Source of the DNA: Saccopteryx bilineata
Lineage: Eukaryota > Chordata > Mammalia > Chiroptera > Emballonuridae
NCBI RefSeq assembly: GCF_036850765.1
Contig: NC_089493.1
Coordinates: forward strand, 191,536,706-191,600,705
DNA: 64,000 bases
Direction: 5' to 3'
Shown: positions 25,271-34,399 of the stretch, piece by piece
Layout: the number at the start of each line of letters is the position of its first letter
Position numbering within the stretch: position 1 is the stretch's first letter
Notes under the pieces: generated by a model
Told to the model about the DNA's origin: nothing
The model's input: only the letters and a program-made list of their open reading frames with translations
Database searches by the model: none
Position numbers and translations under genes: made by a program

Positions 25271-26157
25271 CGCTAATAGATACTGGAGCTTTCATCAAGG
25301 TTGTGGGTTCAAATCAATTTGGCAAATACTCTCTCTATATAGAGACTGGACAAAATCAATTTTAGAAAATGTTGGGTACTTGTGTAACATCGTAAGTCCT
25401 CAGAGCATCTCTACTGTCAGATTGAGAAGTTTACTTTCTAGGTAAGGATTCTGATAAATACTAGAGTTCACCCTAGGTTGTAGGTTCAAATCCCATGGTC
25501 AGCTGGGTGCAGGGGCCTTGATTCTGTCTGTTTTGATGGTGTATATAGAGATTTGAGCTCTTTAAGAAGATGACCCTTCAGGAGGCCATATACAATATAG
25601 ATAACATTGTGATGCATTGTATATCACCCTCTGCGGGGGCTTCTTTTAAAAAGAAAAATGTCAAATATCTATATACACCATCAGGATAGACATAACGAGC
25701 TGAGGCTGAGGCTTCATCTAGTGGTGGCAACATTTACCTCCAGTCCTGACCAGGATTAGAAATTGGGACCATGGGGAGGAGAAGCAGCTTCAACTACTTG
25801 CCGTGGCCACACAATGACAAGTGCACGGCAGCCCGAGTGGGGACCTTCCTGGATGTGGATGAGAGGCGGCCTACTATTGGTTCATCACTAGTGGTCGGGA
25901 TGAATCCTAGAAGGTGATTGGTCAGTGAGCATTCCCTGTGCCTCCACTCTTCCTGTCACTGATAGCTGGAGGGATTGCAAGGGGAATGTTTATGTTCGGA
26001 TGGAGAAGGCTGACGGTGGGCCGGATAAATAGCCTCTGCGGGCCGTATCCGGCACATGGGCTGTAGTTTGGGGACCCATGTTTAATTTCCCCACAGCACA
26101 CCTGACCATGTCTCATGGCACACTAGTGTGCCGGGGCACACTGGTTGAAAAACACTG
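25271..26157 (-). mobile_element. single-copy right arm of the giant hAT
   Basis: An 886-bp unique arm between the array and the right terminal repeat. It holds two diverged direct repeats (25273-25315 and 25451-25492), each ending in a tRNA B-box-like GGTTCAAATC; a palindrome at about 25523-25694; a GC-richer block; and a segment at about 26005-26080 whose reverse complement contains CCCCAAACTACAGCCC and CCGCAGAGGC, similar to the ends of another mammalian hAT group. No protein is encoded. Confidence 0.7.
25523..25694. repeat. 170-bp imperfect palindrome in the hAT right arm
   Basis: TGATGGTGTATATAGAGATT (starting 25534) is mirrored by AATATCTATATACACCATCA (ending 25683), with one mismatch. 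Inside, ATATACAAT and ATTGTATAT form a second nested pair around the centre. It could be a buried MITE or a structural part of the hAT family. Confidence 0.75.
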
Positions 26158-26165
26158 ATATAGAT
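26158..26165 (+). repeat. 8-bp target-site duplication, right copy
   Basis: ATATAGAT immediately after the right terminal repeat, identical to 10924-10931. The neighbourhood is AT-rich, and GATCTATGACTAT also occurs on both sides (10913-10925, 26167-26179). That 13-mer is probably a pre-existing short tandem repeat at the target. Confidence 0.85.
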
Positions 26166-26780
26166 AGATCTATGACTATCTATTCTGTTGCAGTGGCTCT
26201 TACAACAAAATTGTTCTCGATTTGTGACTGATGGTCTATAATGTCATAGTGATTTCCGTAATAAATAGTCACCTTTCATAATAGTGTCATATAGAAAACT
26301 AAGGTAAAGGGATTTGCTGAGACTTCTCTCTCAGTCATTAGGACAAACCAGATACCAGACTCTGCCCTCAGTTAACTATGTGGCCTTACCCTGTTAAGGT
26401 TTTATTTATGAAATAAGAGCTTACACTGGATTTTGCTAAAGTTAATCCAGCTTCTGAAAACCCTAGGAAGCCAAGCTTGTTCTTACCTCCGTAAGAGTGC
26501 CCAAGGACCCTTTCCTACACCGGAGTTGCTTACGTCCTTAGAAGAGTTGTCGTTCACCTATGATCTCTGGTCCCTAGTCTCCGTGCTGACATTGAGCGAA
26601 TGCCCACTAAAACTTCTGTCTCTGAATAAGTGGGAAGGCAAGTGTGTTGTAAGGTCAGCTCCATACCACCCGTTTTCTACCAACATCTCAGTCCTTACAA
26701 CTGTAGTTTAGTCCCCCAGAGTGGTTATAACGAACGAACACATTTATTTTTCTACATATCATAGACAGTCAATATATGTC
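26166..26780. other. unique DNA, perhaps partly decayed L2
   Basis: No supported exon. Its position directly upstream of an L2 3' end means that part may be older L2 body, but I see no clear family match. Confidence 0.35.
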
Positions 26781-26915
26781 TTTATGTGACTCTGTCCCCT
26801 ATGAACTGTAAGCTTCTCGAGGGCAGAAGTATTACTCTATTAATTTTTTGTCTCCTTCTAGAGTTTGTTACTGCTTAGCACTTAATAGACAGTTGTTATT
26901 TATAAGTGGACGATG
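26781..26915 (+). mobile_element. L2 LINE 3' end
   Basis: CTGTAAGCTTCTCGAGGGCA, a decayed 'GGACT...TCTTATT' stretch and CTGCTTAGCACTTAATAGAC follow the order of the L2 3' end. Ancient and inactive. Confidence 0.6.
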
Positions 26916-27359
26916 ACACAAAACCACATACATGTAATAGGTGAATCATTACTGAAAACAATAATCACTGCCTTTGTGATGATCCTTATCTTCAAGAAAA
27001 AAAATCAAGACCCTATGTGTATGTGATAGCTTATATAAGGGCATATCTGGAAAGGAACCTGCCAGTGTCACTGTCTGTTATATTATTTCAGGGACAAAGG
27101 ACAAATGTAATTATAATTGCTGCTATAATTTTCATGGACCCTAAAGAGTTGTGTTTTGTTTTTTTTTAATGACCATAGAAACGTATTGGTTATTTTCAGT
27201 TTGGTGTTGATGCGGTTTAGTAACACAATCCAGTGAAGTGAGTGTGTGCCGTGTCCTTTCTCACTGGTAACGATAACCCCGTCTGCATCAGTCTAATGTC
27301 ATGCTTTGGGCAAAGAAGTAACGCAAACTGAATCAACACTGGGCTTGAGCCAAGTGGAT

Positions 27360-27980
27360 GAGTTGGAAAGATTCCTGGTTTGGCAATCAGATAGACCTGG
27401 GTCTCCACTAATTGAGGTAACATACATAATACACTCAATACAGTACCAGATCATGATGAATTGCTCTGTAATGGTAGCCAACATTAATTCAGTTTAAAGT
27501 ATGTATGTTACAAATAATCATTAGATGTGAAAAACTATTTTAAAGGACTTGGAGTCCATTGCCTTGGAACTACAGTTTACCAGCATGCAGTATTTCCTGG
27601 CATATGTTAATTCTGCAATAGGTTCCGAAACAGACCAAGGAATGAAAGAACTGCAACAGGCCTGTGGGTTTTATTATGTAATGGAAGATAGTAGTAATCA
27701 GATGCCAATCCAGATGGTGGCAGCCAGCATCTGTTTGACTTTTAATTGCATATGTTAGGCTACCCATAGGTAAGTCACTGAGTACTAGATGAACTAACCT
27801 CTGTTACATTTTGTTAGTGAAAATAGGCCAGCAGTGCCTTCATTGCAAAGTTAGTATGAGGATTAGTGATTATGTCTGCAAAATTACTGGTTAAAGTGGC
27901 TGGCATTTTATAAATTTTATAAATTGAATCTCTTATTTTTGTTGTTCTCATGATTATTGTCATCATCATCATCATTATCA
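27360..27980 (+). mobile_element. possible split MIR SINE
   Basis: 27365-27425 (GGAAAGATTCCTGG to AGACCTGGGTCTCC) resembles a MIR 5' half. 27770-27960 (GTAAGTCACTGAG, AACCTCTGTTACATTTTGTT, TATGAGGATTAG, AAGTGGCTGGCA) resembles the 3' half. The 340 bp between them are unassigned. A CATCAT run sits at about 27958-27977. Confidence 0.45.
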
Positions 27981-28017
27981 TATTTAGATAATAATCTATG
28001 TGTGTAAGGTCATTTTA

Positions 28018-28410
28018 GGCCCTGGCCAGTTTGCTCAGTGGTAGAGCATCTGCCCGACATGTAGAAGTCCCGGGTTTGATTCTCAGTCAGGAGAAACAAC
28101 CATCTGCTTCTCTACCCTTCCCCCTTCTCTCTCTCTCTCTCTCTTTCTCTCTCTCCTTGCTCTCTCTCTCTCTTCCTTTCCCATAGCCATGGTTCTAATG
28201 GTTTGAGCATGTTGGACCCCGGTGCTGAGGATGGCTTGGTGGCCTCACCTCAGGTGCTAAAATATCTCAGTTGCTGAGCAACAGAGCAGTGGCCCCAGAT
28301 GAACAGAGCATCACCTGGTAGGGGGCTTGCTGGGTGGATCCCGGTCAGGGCGCATGTGGGAGTCTGTCTCTCTGCCTCCCCGCATCTCAATTAATAAAAT
28401 TTTTTTTTAA
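28018..28410 (+). mobile_element. tRNA-headed SINE, group A
   Basis: Head GGCCCTGGCCAGTTTGCTC, A and B boxes, a (TC)n-rich middle at about 28125-28170, CCATGGTTCTAATGG, the GAGCATCACCTGGTAGGGGG segment and a tail of AATTAATAAAA plus T-rich ending. Moderately diverged. Confidence 0.9.
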
Positions 28411-28599
28411 ATGTCAGTTTATGCCTTAGTCGAGCCCCTCAATATTTATGTTCCTCGGAATTGGATCTTTTGAATAACCATAGAAGCTGCCTAGGCATCT
28501 GAGAGCAAAAATGCTTCATCAGCTCCTGTAGGGTCTTAACTTTTTACCGTTCTCACCTGAATCTGTCTCCTAACATTAATTCTTCTGATTTTTCAGAAT

Positions 28600-29182
28600 T
28601 ACCATATTTTTTACTCCATAAGACACACCTGACCATAAGACACACCTAGGCCTAACCAGGCGGTGGCGCAGTGGATAAAGTGTCACACTGACATGCTGAG
28701 GACCCAGGTTCGAGACCCTGAGGTCGCCAGCTTGAGCGTGGGCTCATCTGGTTTGAGCAAAAAGCTCACCAGCTTGGACCCAAGGTCTCTGGCTCAAGGA
28801 AGGGGTTACTCAGTCTGCTGAAGGCGTTACTCAGTCTGCTGAAGGCCCGTGGTCAAGGCACATATGAGAAAGCAATCAATGAACAACTAAGATGTCGCAA
28901 TGCGCAACAAAAAACTAATGATTGATGCTTCTCATCTCTCCGTTCCTGTCTGTCTGTCCCTGTCTATCCTCACTCTAACTCTCTCTCTGTCTCTGTAAAA
29001 AAAAAAAAAAAAAGACACACCTAGAATTTTAAGGAGGAAAGTAAGAAAAAAGTATTCTGAACCAAATGGTGTGTTAAAATATTTAATAAATTACCATATT
29101 TTTTGCTCCATAAGACACATGGGCGTTTTCCCCTCCACACTTAGGGGGGAAAAATGTGTCTTATGGAGCGAAAAATACAGTA
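28600..29182. mobile_element. TA-flanked non-autonomous DNA transposon, interrupted by a SINE
   Basis: Ends are TACCATATTTTTTACTCCAT at 28600 and, read inward, TACTGTATTTTTCGCTCCAT from 29182. A second internal copy of the end (TACCATATTTTTTGCTCCAT) lies at 29092, so 29092-29182 alone folds as a hairpin with about 29-bp arms. The TA borders suggest a Tc1/mariner-like family. A group B SINE has landed at 28650-29011 and duplicated AAGACACACCTAG. Without the SINE the element is about 208 bp. The single-element interpretation rests partly on recall. Confidence 0.7.
28650..29011 (+). mobile_element. tRNA-headed SINE, group B, with 13-bp TSD
   Basis: Head GCCTAACCAGGCGGTGGCGC, the GGCTCATCTGGTTTGAGCAA segment, GGCACATATGAGAAAGCAAT, a TCTGTCTGTCCCTGTCTATC end and a poly-A tail. 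AAGACACACCTAG flanks it exactly (28637-28649 and 29012-29024). It has a local tandem duplication of TTACTCAGTCTGCTGAAGGC at about 28806-28848. Confidence 0.95.
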
Positions 29183-29762
29183 TGTTCTCTCCACGTAGAG
29201 GAATTATGGAAGTTTGCTGTCTGGCCAGGCTTGGTTTATCTGCAGTCTCCCCAAGAGGAGTGCCTTCACCTTGTGCAATCTTTATCTGATTTGCAACCCT
29301 ACTTGACTCATGCTCAGACTCAGATTTCCTGTATTCTGCCCCTACTTTCCTTTTCCTTATGATAATGTCATTTAACTTTACTTTCCTATTTAATTTTTTT
29401 TAGAACCTGTGAATCTCTAATGAAGTCAGCTGTGTGAATTCCAAACCCATTCTCACAAAATAGCTTATAAAGCATGGAGAGTCTGATTGTACTCCATCTT
29501 GTTTCCTTTCCTCTCTGTCCCCTTGATACACTCGTTGGGACGACTGTAATCATGTTTACAGTGGTTCGTGGGGAAGAGAAGGTTATGACCAGAACTGACA
29601 TGTCTGTACACTTGATTTTTATGGCTGTGTGAATCTTTTCTATTTTGTCATTTAAGAGTCAATCTGAGACATTGCTGGCTATAAATTTTTTAAAAGCACA
29701 GTCCTATCCACCGGGTATTACATTGATGGCCTACCAGAGAAGGTCCGTTGTTGGTGCTGATC
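29183..29762. other. unique DNA, nothing recognised
   Basis: No gene, RNA or repeat that I can support. Confidence 0.4.
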
Positions 29763-29776
29763 AAGAAGTGCCTGGG

Positions 29777-29917
29777 GCCTGACCTGTGGTGGCGCAGTGG
29801 ATAAAGCGTCGACCTGGAAATGCTGAGGTTGCCGGTTCAAAACCCTGGGCTTGCCTGGTCAAGGCACATATGGGAGTGGATGCTTCCAGCTCCTCCTCCC
29901 TTCTCTCTCTCTCTCTG

Positions 29918-29953
<36 letters not shown>

Positions 29954-30011
29954 GTCCTCTCTAAAAATGAATAAATAAAATAAAATAAAATTAAAAAAAA
30001 AAAAAAAAAAA
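29777..30011 (+). mobile_element. short tRNA-headed SINE, group C, with 14-bp TSD
   Basis: Starts GGCCTGACCTGTGGTGGCGC, then GTCGACCTGGAAATGCTGAG, GGTCAAGGCACATATGGGAG, a (TC)n body and an AAAATAAAATAAAA-type tail with a long poly-A. AAGAAGTGCCTGGG flanks both ends (29763-29776 and 30012-30025) without mismatch, indicating a young insertion. It shares its head with group B but lacks the long group B middle. Confidence 0.93.
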
Positions 30012-30025
30012 AAGAAGTGCCTGGG

Positions 30026-30619
30026 ATCCAGCAGGTGTAGCGGTCAGGGTACCTCCGGCAGGTCATAGGCTTTCTGGGCCTCGGTTAACTCCTCTGGGCA
30101 TGTTAGCCCCGCCTTCTACTTCAGCAGATTTCATGAAGACCAGATGAAACGACATGAAATGAATGTAAAAGGCTTTTGTTCATCATGAAGAGTATTAAAC
30201 TCCTTATGATCAGACAGTGTTAGTGGCCTTTAATCCTTTGAGGAAAGAAATTCAGTGTTGGTATATTTATTTAATTTGCTTTGCCTGCCTTCTTCCAAAA
30301 AGGATTTGAAGTAAAGGTCACTAATAGGTCGTTGAATTGAGGAGATTATTATGGGCCAGAGGAGTGAAGGGAGAGGAAAGAGGAGGCACATATTTTGTGA
30401 GGATGCTGAGTTAGTTTGCTGTGTGGGCAGTAAATATTTGGGAGGCACATCCTCATAGGCAGAATACAATGTGCTGACGAGAGTATTGTTAGCAGATAGA
30501 AGTGACTTTTGGAAGAGAAGTTGTGTGCCATTGAAATGGAGAAATGTTTTCTATAAAAGGTTCTATCTTAACAAGTAGAGGTAAGATTAGATAGGTAAGA
30601 AATGACAAGTTAATTCCAC
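30026..30619. other. unique DNA, nothing recognised
   Basis: No supported gene or repeat. Confidence 0.4.
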
Positions 30620-31330
30620 TTCGAGCATGTTTCTGAACCAGGCTCTGCCACACTGACCGTGGAGGTTTGCAGTGGAGAAATGAACACTGTTTCATTTGCA
30701 GAGCACCGAGCACAGAGAACAGGAAACAAAGGCTCAAAACCCGGACTCCCTGATGGCTTTGAAGCAAGGATTTTTAAAGGCAAAACTTGAGGGTTAAGGG
30801 TGGGGGGAATAGGCTGGTTTGCGGAATCTCCGGTGGTACCAGGGGGTTTTATTGGGAAGCTTTGGAACTTGGCCATTATGGTAAGAAAAGGGAGGAGCTT
30901 CAGCACCGAATCTTCCAAGTTCTGGTTATATCCTGGTCCTTTGGTCCCATGGGGCTTGGGGAGTGGGGAGACTTTGGCTCCAGGTGAAGCTGGAGGTCAA
31001 AGTTCTCTCCTCAGTGCGGGCTTTAGCTGCATGACTTGTGGTTTTGGTTTGTTGTTGCTGCAAAGCACTTGAGTGTGTTGTTAGAAACAAGATTGGACTG
31101 TTTGGAGCTGGGTGTGCAGTTACATATACTTGGAGGAAATGTTGCAACTTGCAGGGAAAGAATAATTTTAGGAAAATACTGTAACCAGGATAGGGCCTGA
31201 ATTTTGCATCTGTAAAAGAAAGGGCTAAGTTCTTGTTAAGTTTTCTAAAGACCTGGCTACCTTAAAGGCTGGTTTAATCAAGGAAGAAAGTAATGGGTGG
31301 AGGAGAGAAAAGAGACTTATGTTTATGAAT
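30620..31330. other. repeat-like G-rich block, possibly an old LTR
   Basis: G-rich texture unlike its neighbours, with phrases such as AGCAAGGATTTTTAAAGGCA (about 30763), TTGGCCATTATGG (about 30869) and ACTGTAACCAGGATAGGGCC (about 31178) that feel like a long terminal repeat of an old retrovirus-like element. No terminal TG...CA pair or target duplication was established. No open retroviral gene. Confidence 0.3.
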
Positions 31331-31569
31331 TATTTCTGAGATCCTAGTGAAAATTCTAGGTATGTGGTAGAACTTTTAGAGAATCGTACCCTAGTACAGA
31401 AGGAATTATGATAGTTTTGGGTAACCTTATAAAATATTAATTGTGGCCATGTAATTAAAGTTTGAAATTCTTGACTTCATATCTTATTTCATAAACTGAT
31501 GTTTTATAAAAGACTTGATTACTTTCAGCTTTAAGGAGCTACTGAAGAAATTTTCCTTAGTAATTTTCT

Positions 31570-31942
31570 TTTTTTTTTTTCATTTTTCTGAAGCTGGAAA
31601 CAGGGAGAGACAGTCAGACAGACTCCCGCATGCGCCTGACCGGGATCCACCCGGCACGCCCACCAGGGGCGATGCTCTGCCCATCCTGGGCGTCGCCATG
31701 TTGCGACCAGAGCCACTCTAGCGCCTGAGGCAGAGGCCACAGAGCCATCCCCAGCGCCCGGGCCGTCTTTGCTCCAATGGAGCCTCGGCTGCGGGAGGGG
31801 AAGAGAGAGACAGAGAGGAAAGCGCGGCGGAGGGGTGGAGAAGCAAATGGGCGCTTCTCCTGTGTGCCCTGGCCGGGAATCGAACCCGGGTCCTCCGCAC
31901 GCTAGGCTGACGCTCTACCGCTGAGCCAACCGGCCAGGGCCT
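31570..31942 (-). mobile_element. young tRNA-headed SINE, group A, with 13-bp TSD
   Basis: Near-consensus group A copy on the minus strand, head at about 31941. The exact flanks TTAGTAATTTTCT occur at 31557-31569 and 31943-31955. It is CpG-rich (GCGCCTGACCGGG, GAACCCGGGTCCTCCGCACG), so recently inserted. It carries the CTCF-like CACGCCCACCAGGGGCGAT at 31655-31673. Confidence 0.95.
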
Positions 31943-31955
31943 TTAGTAATTTTCT

Positions 31956-32134
31956 AAACCCAGTGCTGAAATTGTTCCAAGCTGTGAGTAACTGTGCGGG
32001 GGGAGGGGGGATCTGAATCATTTTAGCTCCTTTTCTAGTTTTTTTCTTGCTTTAGTTCTCTCCTCCAGAACTGTGTTAGACAAATAAAGTTCATATACTG
32101 CTACTATTGTCTCTCCTTTTTATTTACATTAGTA
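31956..32134. other. unique DNA
   Basis: No gene; G-rich run GGGGGGAGGGGGG at about 31999. Confidence 0.35.
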
Positions 32135-32345
32135 CTTTAGCTCTCAAAGCTTCAGTTTCATCATAAAAATGTGGATAATAATACCTACTTTTAGGGGTGA
32201 TGTGAGGATTGAGATAATATGCTTATGATAACTGACACATAAAGTGCTTGTTAAGAATTAGATACCTCCATCGTTGTTGATGTTGTTATTACTATTATTG
32301 TTTCAGTTGTACTTATTATCATCTTTGATTATAGTCATTTCTTTT
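32135..32345 (+). mobile_element. MIR SINE
   Basis: MIR 3' half: CTTCAGTTTCATCATAAAAA, GTGGATAATAATACCTACTT, GTGAGGATTGAGATAATATG and AAAGTGCTTGTTAAGAATTA. A trinucleotide-like GTTGTTGATGTTGTTATTA tract follows. Confidence 0.75.
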
Positions 32346-33894
32346 TCCCAGTGGTCCACTCAATCAAAGGAAAGTCATGGAGAAATAATCACAGGGAATG
32401 TGTGTAATTGATGGCCATGTATTATACAGTATAGGTTAATGAGCTTTGCTTCTTAGCATGTTGTATCTTTAAAACTTTTGGATAGGAAAGATTTTCTTTC
32501 TTTGAAAATGTCCCTCTATTGTATATCTTTGGCAAAAACGTGTATGTATTTTTTAGAATCAGTCTCTCTAGATGTTAGTCTGATACGGAAACCAGGGTTC
32601 TTGGCGATCTGCCATTCTGAGGTTGGGCATATTGTTGGGGGGAAATGTAATTAGGACTCACTGTACATATTTCTCTGTTTGGTTTTTTAAGCAGTCACCA
32701 CGTGGGTGTGTTGCCCTTCAGGCAGATGATGGAAGCGTAGCTGCAAGGGGTAAATTGTTCGGTGAGCTGGGTGCACAGGCTGTTGAATGTATCTAAATGG
32801 GCTCCTGGCAGGAGCAGCTGACCTAGGTTTTTGAAAACTCAAGCACATCGAATACCTATCATGCACCAGACCTATTGTGAATTCATCATTACCTTTAAGA
32901 ATGTCAACTGTAGTCAAACAATTAAAAAATTTCAAAAAATGGTGGCTATTAATAAATAAATAAATAAATAGACTCTTAAAGGGGAGATAAAGCTGTGAGG
33001 GAGGCCAAGGCAAGGCTGCTGCAGCCCTGAGGATAGACACCTCCCTGGGGCCCGAGGAGAGCAGGACCAGATGGGAGCCAGGAGCCAGAGACTTCCTCGT
33101 GGGGATATCTGTTCTGGGTTTTGAGGCCGAACAGGAGGTTGGCATGTGGGCGGGGGTGGGGGGGGGTGCTGGGAGGGGATATGTTTCTTCAGGTTGAAGA
33201 AGTAACACATTTAAGGGTCTGTAAGGTTGGGGGGTAAGATGACGATATTGGGCGTGAAGGGAGAAATGACATTTTTCTGCTGTGACCCTGGAGGGTCTGT
33301 TTTGTGAAAGAATTTGTCAGTTTGAAGAAAGAAAATGATTGAAATGGTATTCACCAAACTGTTTTATTCTAATGACTTGATTAGTCAGTTTGAGTAAAAA
33401 TGCGCCTAATAATTCATCTGGGCGTGGGTTTGTTTTTATCATTCTTTTGTAATTTGGAAAATATTTTCAAAATTCTCATGCGGTTCTCAGTGCTGGCTGT
33501 ACAACAATCACATGGGGATTTTTTTTTAATTCCAGTGTGGATTTGCTGTAAAATACTCCCAACAGAAATGTTTAAATGTTGTTGGAGGGGATGGGGGGAA
33601 TAGATTAAAAACAACTGGCAAACTATTGATAATCATTGAGGCTTGGTGACGGGCGCCTGGGGTTCATTGAAGTAGTCCCATTATGTTTACATATATTTGA
33701 AGAAGTAAAATTATAACAAGTTTTTCTTAACAGCTACCACCAAAAGATATCTGTGCCTGGGCCCTACCCTAAACCAATTAAATAAAAATTTCTTGGGTGG
33801 GACATAGTTATCTTTTGTTGTTTTTTAAGGTTGATATGATCCTAGCGTGTAGCCATGAGTGAAAACTTCTGTTTCATGAGCTAAAGCAAATAGG
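32346..33894. other. unique DNA with (AAAT)n and C/G-rich patches
   Basis: Contains an (AAAT)5 tract at about 32951-32970 and a G-rich stretch at 33150-33180. Long frames antisense to this stretch run through the microsatellite and are not credible genes. Confidence 0.4.
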
Positions 33895-34050
33895 AATTAC
33901 TGTTCTTATTTTACAGGTAGAGAAACTGAGACCAAGAAAGGCTACATGTTTTGTTAAAAAGCCTCACACATAGTCAAGAACACAGCTGTCACGTTCTTAG
34001 GCTCATTTTATAACAAACACTACTCTGCTTCTCTGCTGCCTACCACCAAA
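33895..34050 (-). mobile_element. MIR-type SINE fragment, antisense
   Basis: CTTATTTTACAGGTAGAGAA followed by ACTGAGACCAAGAAAGG is the reverse of the conserved MIR core. Diverged. Confidence 0.55.
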
Positions 34051-34399
34051 GAAATGATTTTGTTGCTAGTTATTGCCGCATGATCTATTCAGAAACTATG
34101 CTGTAGTGAAGATATCTTAGTCCTTACAACTCTGTTTTAGAACTTAGCAGTTATTCCTCCTGAAAGTGGCGGTGAGCATTAGGTTCAGCCACGCTGGTCG
34201 CTGAAAGGCTCTGTTTGTGAGCAGGTGCGCACAGTTCAGCCTGCCATTTTCTTTCTCGGCCTGTAAATAAGAGGACAGTGTAAGTGCCTCTTGGAAAGAA
34301 AAGATGCTGATATTTTCCTAATGCCCTGTGTGCTGGGACAGTAAATCTACATGCAAATTAAAGATTTTGGTGACAAATGATAACTCTCATCATCACTCT

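Larger units (their letters stand above)
11084..25271. repeat. 14.2-kb satellite array of 26-28-bp monomers with higher-order structure
   Basis: The invariant core CAGTCCCACGTAACAYCCC is followed by a small set of interchangeable 3' modules: TCATATATA (28-bp unit), TCACATA (26), CTCACATA (27), TTCATATATA (29), CATATATA, CCCTATATA and CTTATAAATA. About 14,190 bp at about 27 bp per unit gives roughly 500 monomers. The only CpG of most monomers is in CACGTA; decayed forms CATGTA and CACATA are scattered and often shared between distant blocks. A truncated unit (CCTCACAGTCCC, lacking the usual CATA) marks certain blocks. A signature pair, CAGTGCCACGTA (or CACATA) followed by CAGTCCGACGTAACAC, recurs at about 11792, 13739, 15708, 17128, 17811, 20361, 21836 and 23678. 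The edges (11100-11170 and 25190-25265) are enriched in decayed monomers. Frames open on the minus strand arise only because 27 is a multiple of 3. Confidence 0.97.
10932..26157. mobile_element. giant hAT-type non-autonomous element swollen by an internal satellite
   Basis: Left end CAGTGATTTTCAACC (10932-10946). Right end, read inward, CAGTGTTTTTCAACC (26157-26143): one mismatch in 15. Just inside both is a GGCACA motif. Exact 8-bp duplications (ATATAGAT) flank it. CAG-type ends plus 8-bp duplications are the established signature of hAT transposons. The element has 152 bp of single-copy left arm, a 14.2-kb tandem array, and an 886-bp right arm. No transposase frame is present. Typical non-autonomous hATs are below a few kb, so this one either inserted small and then expanded, or has been enlarged by array growth by more than tenfold. 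The right arm contains a second hAT-end-like motif (TAGTTTGGGGACCC at about 26064), hinting at a composite origin. Confidence 0.85.

Noticed and set aside
11084..25271. CRISPR-like appearance: short repeats at regular spacing
   Set aside because: There are no unique spacers, the whole unit is repeated, and the surrounding sequence is mammalian.
10913..26179. A 13-bp flanking repeat GATCTATGACTAT as the true target duplication of the giant element
   Set aside because: The copies are not at equivalent distances from the ends, whereas ATATAGAT abuts both ends exactly. The 13-mer looks like a pre-existing local repeat.
32687..33208. 173-codon minus-strand frame
   Set aside because: Passes through an AAAT microsatellite and a poly-C/G run; low-complexity residues; no domain.
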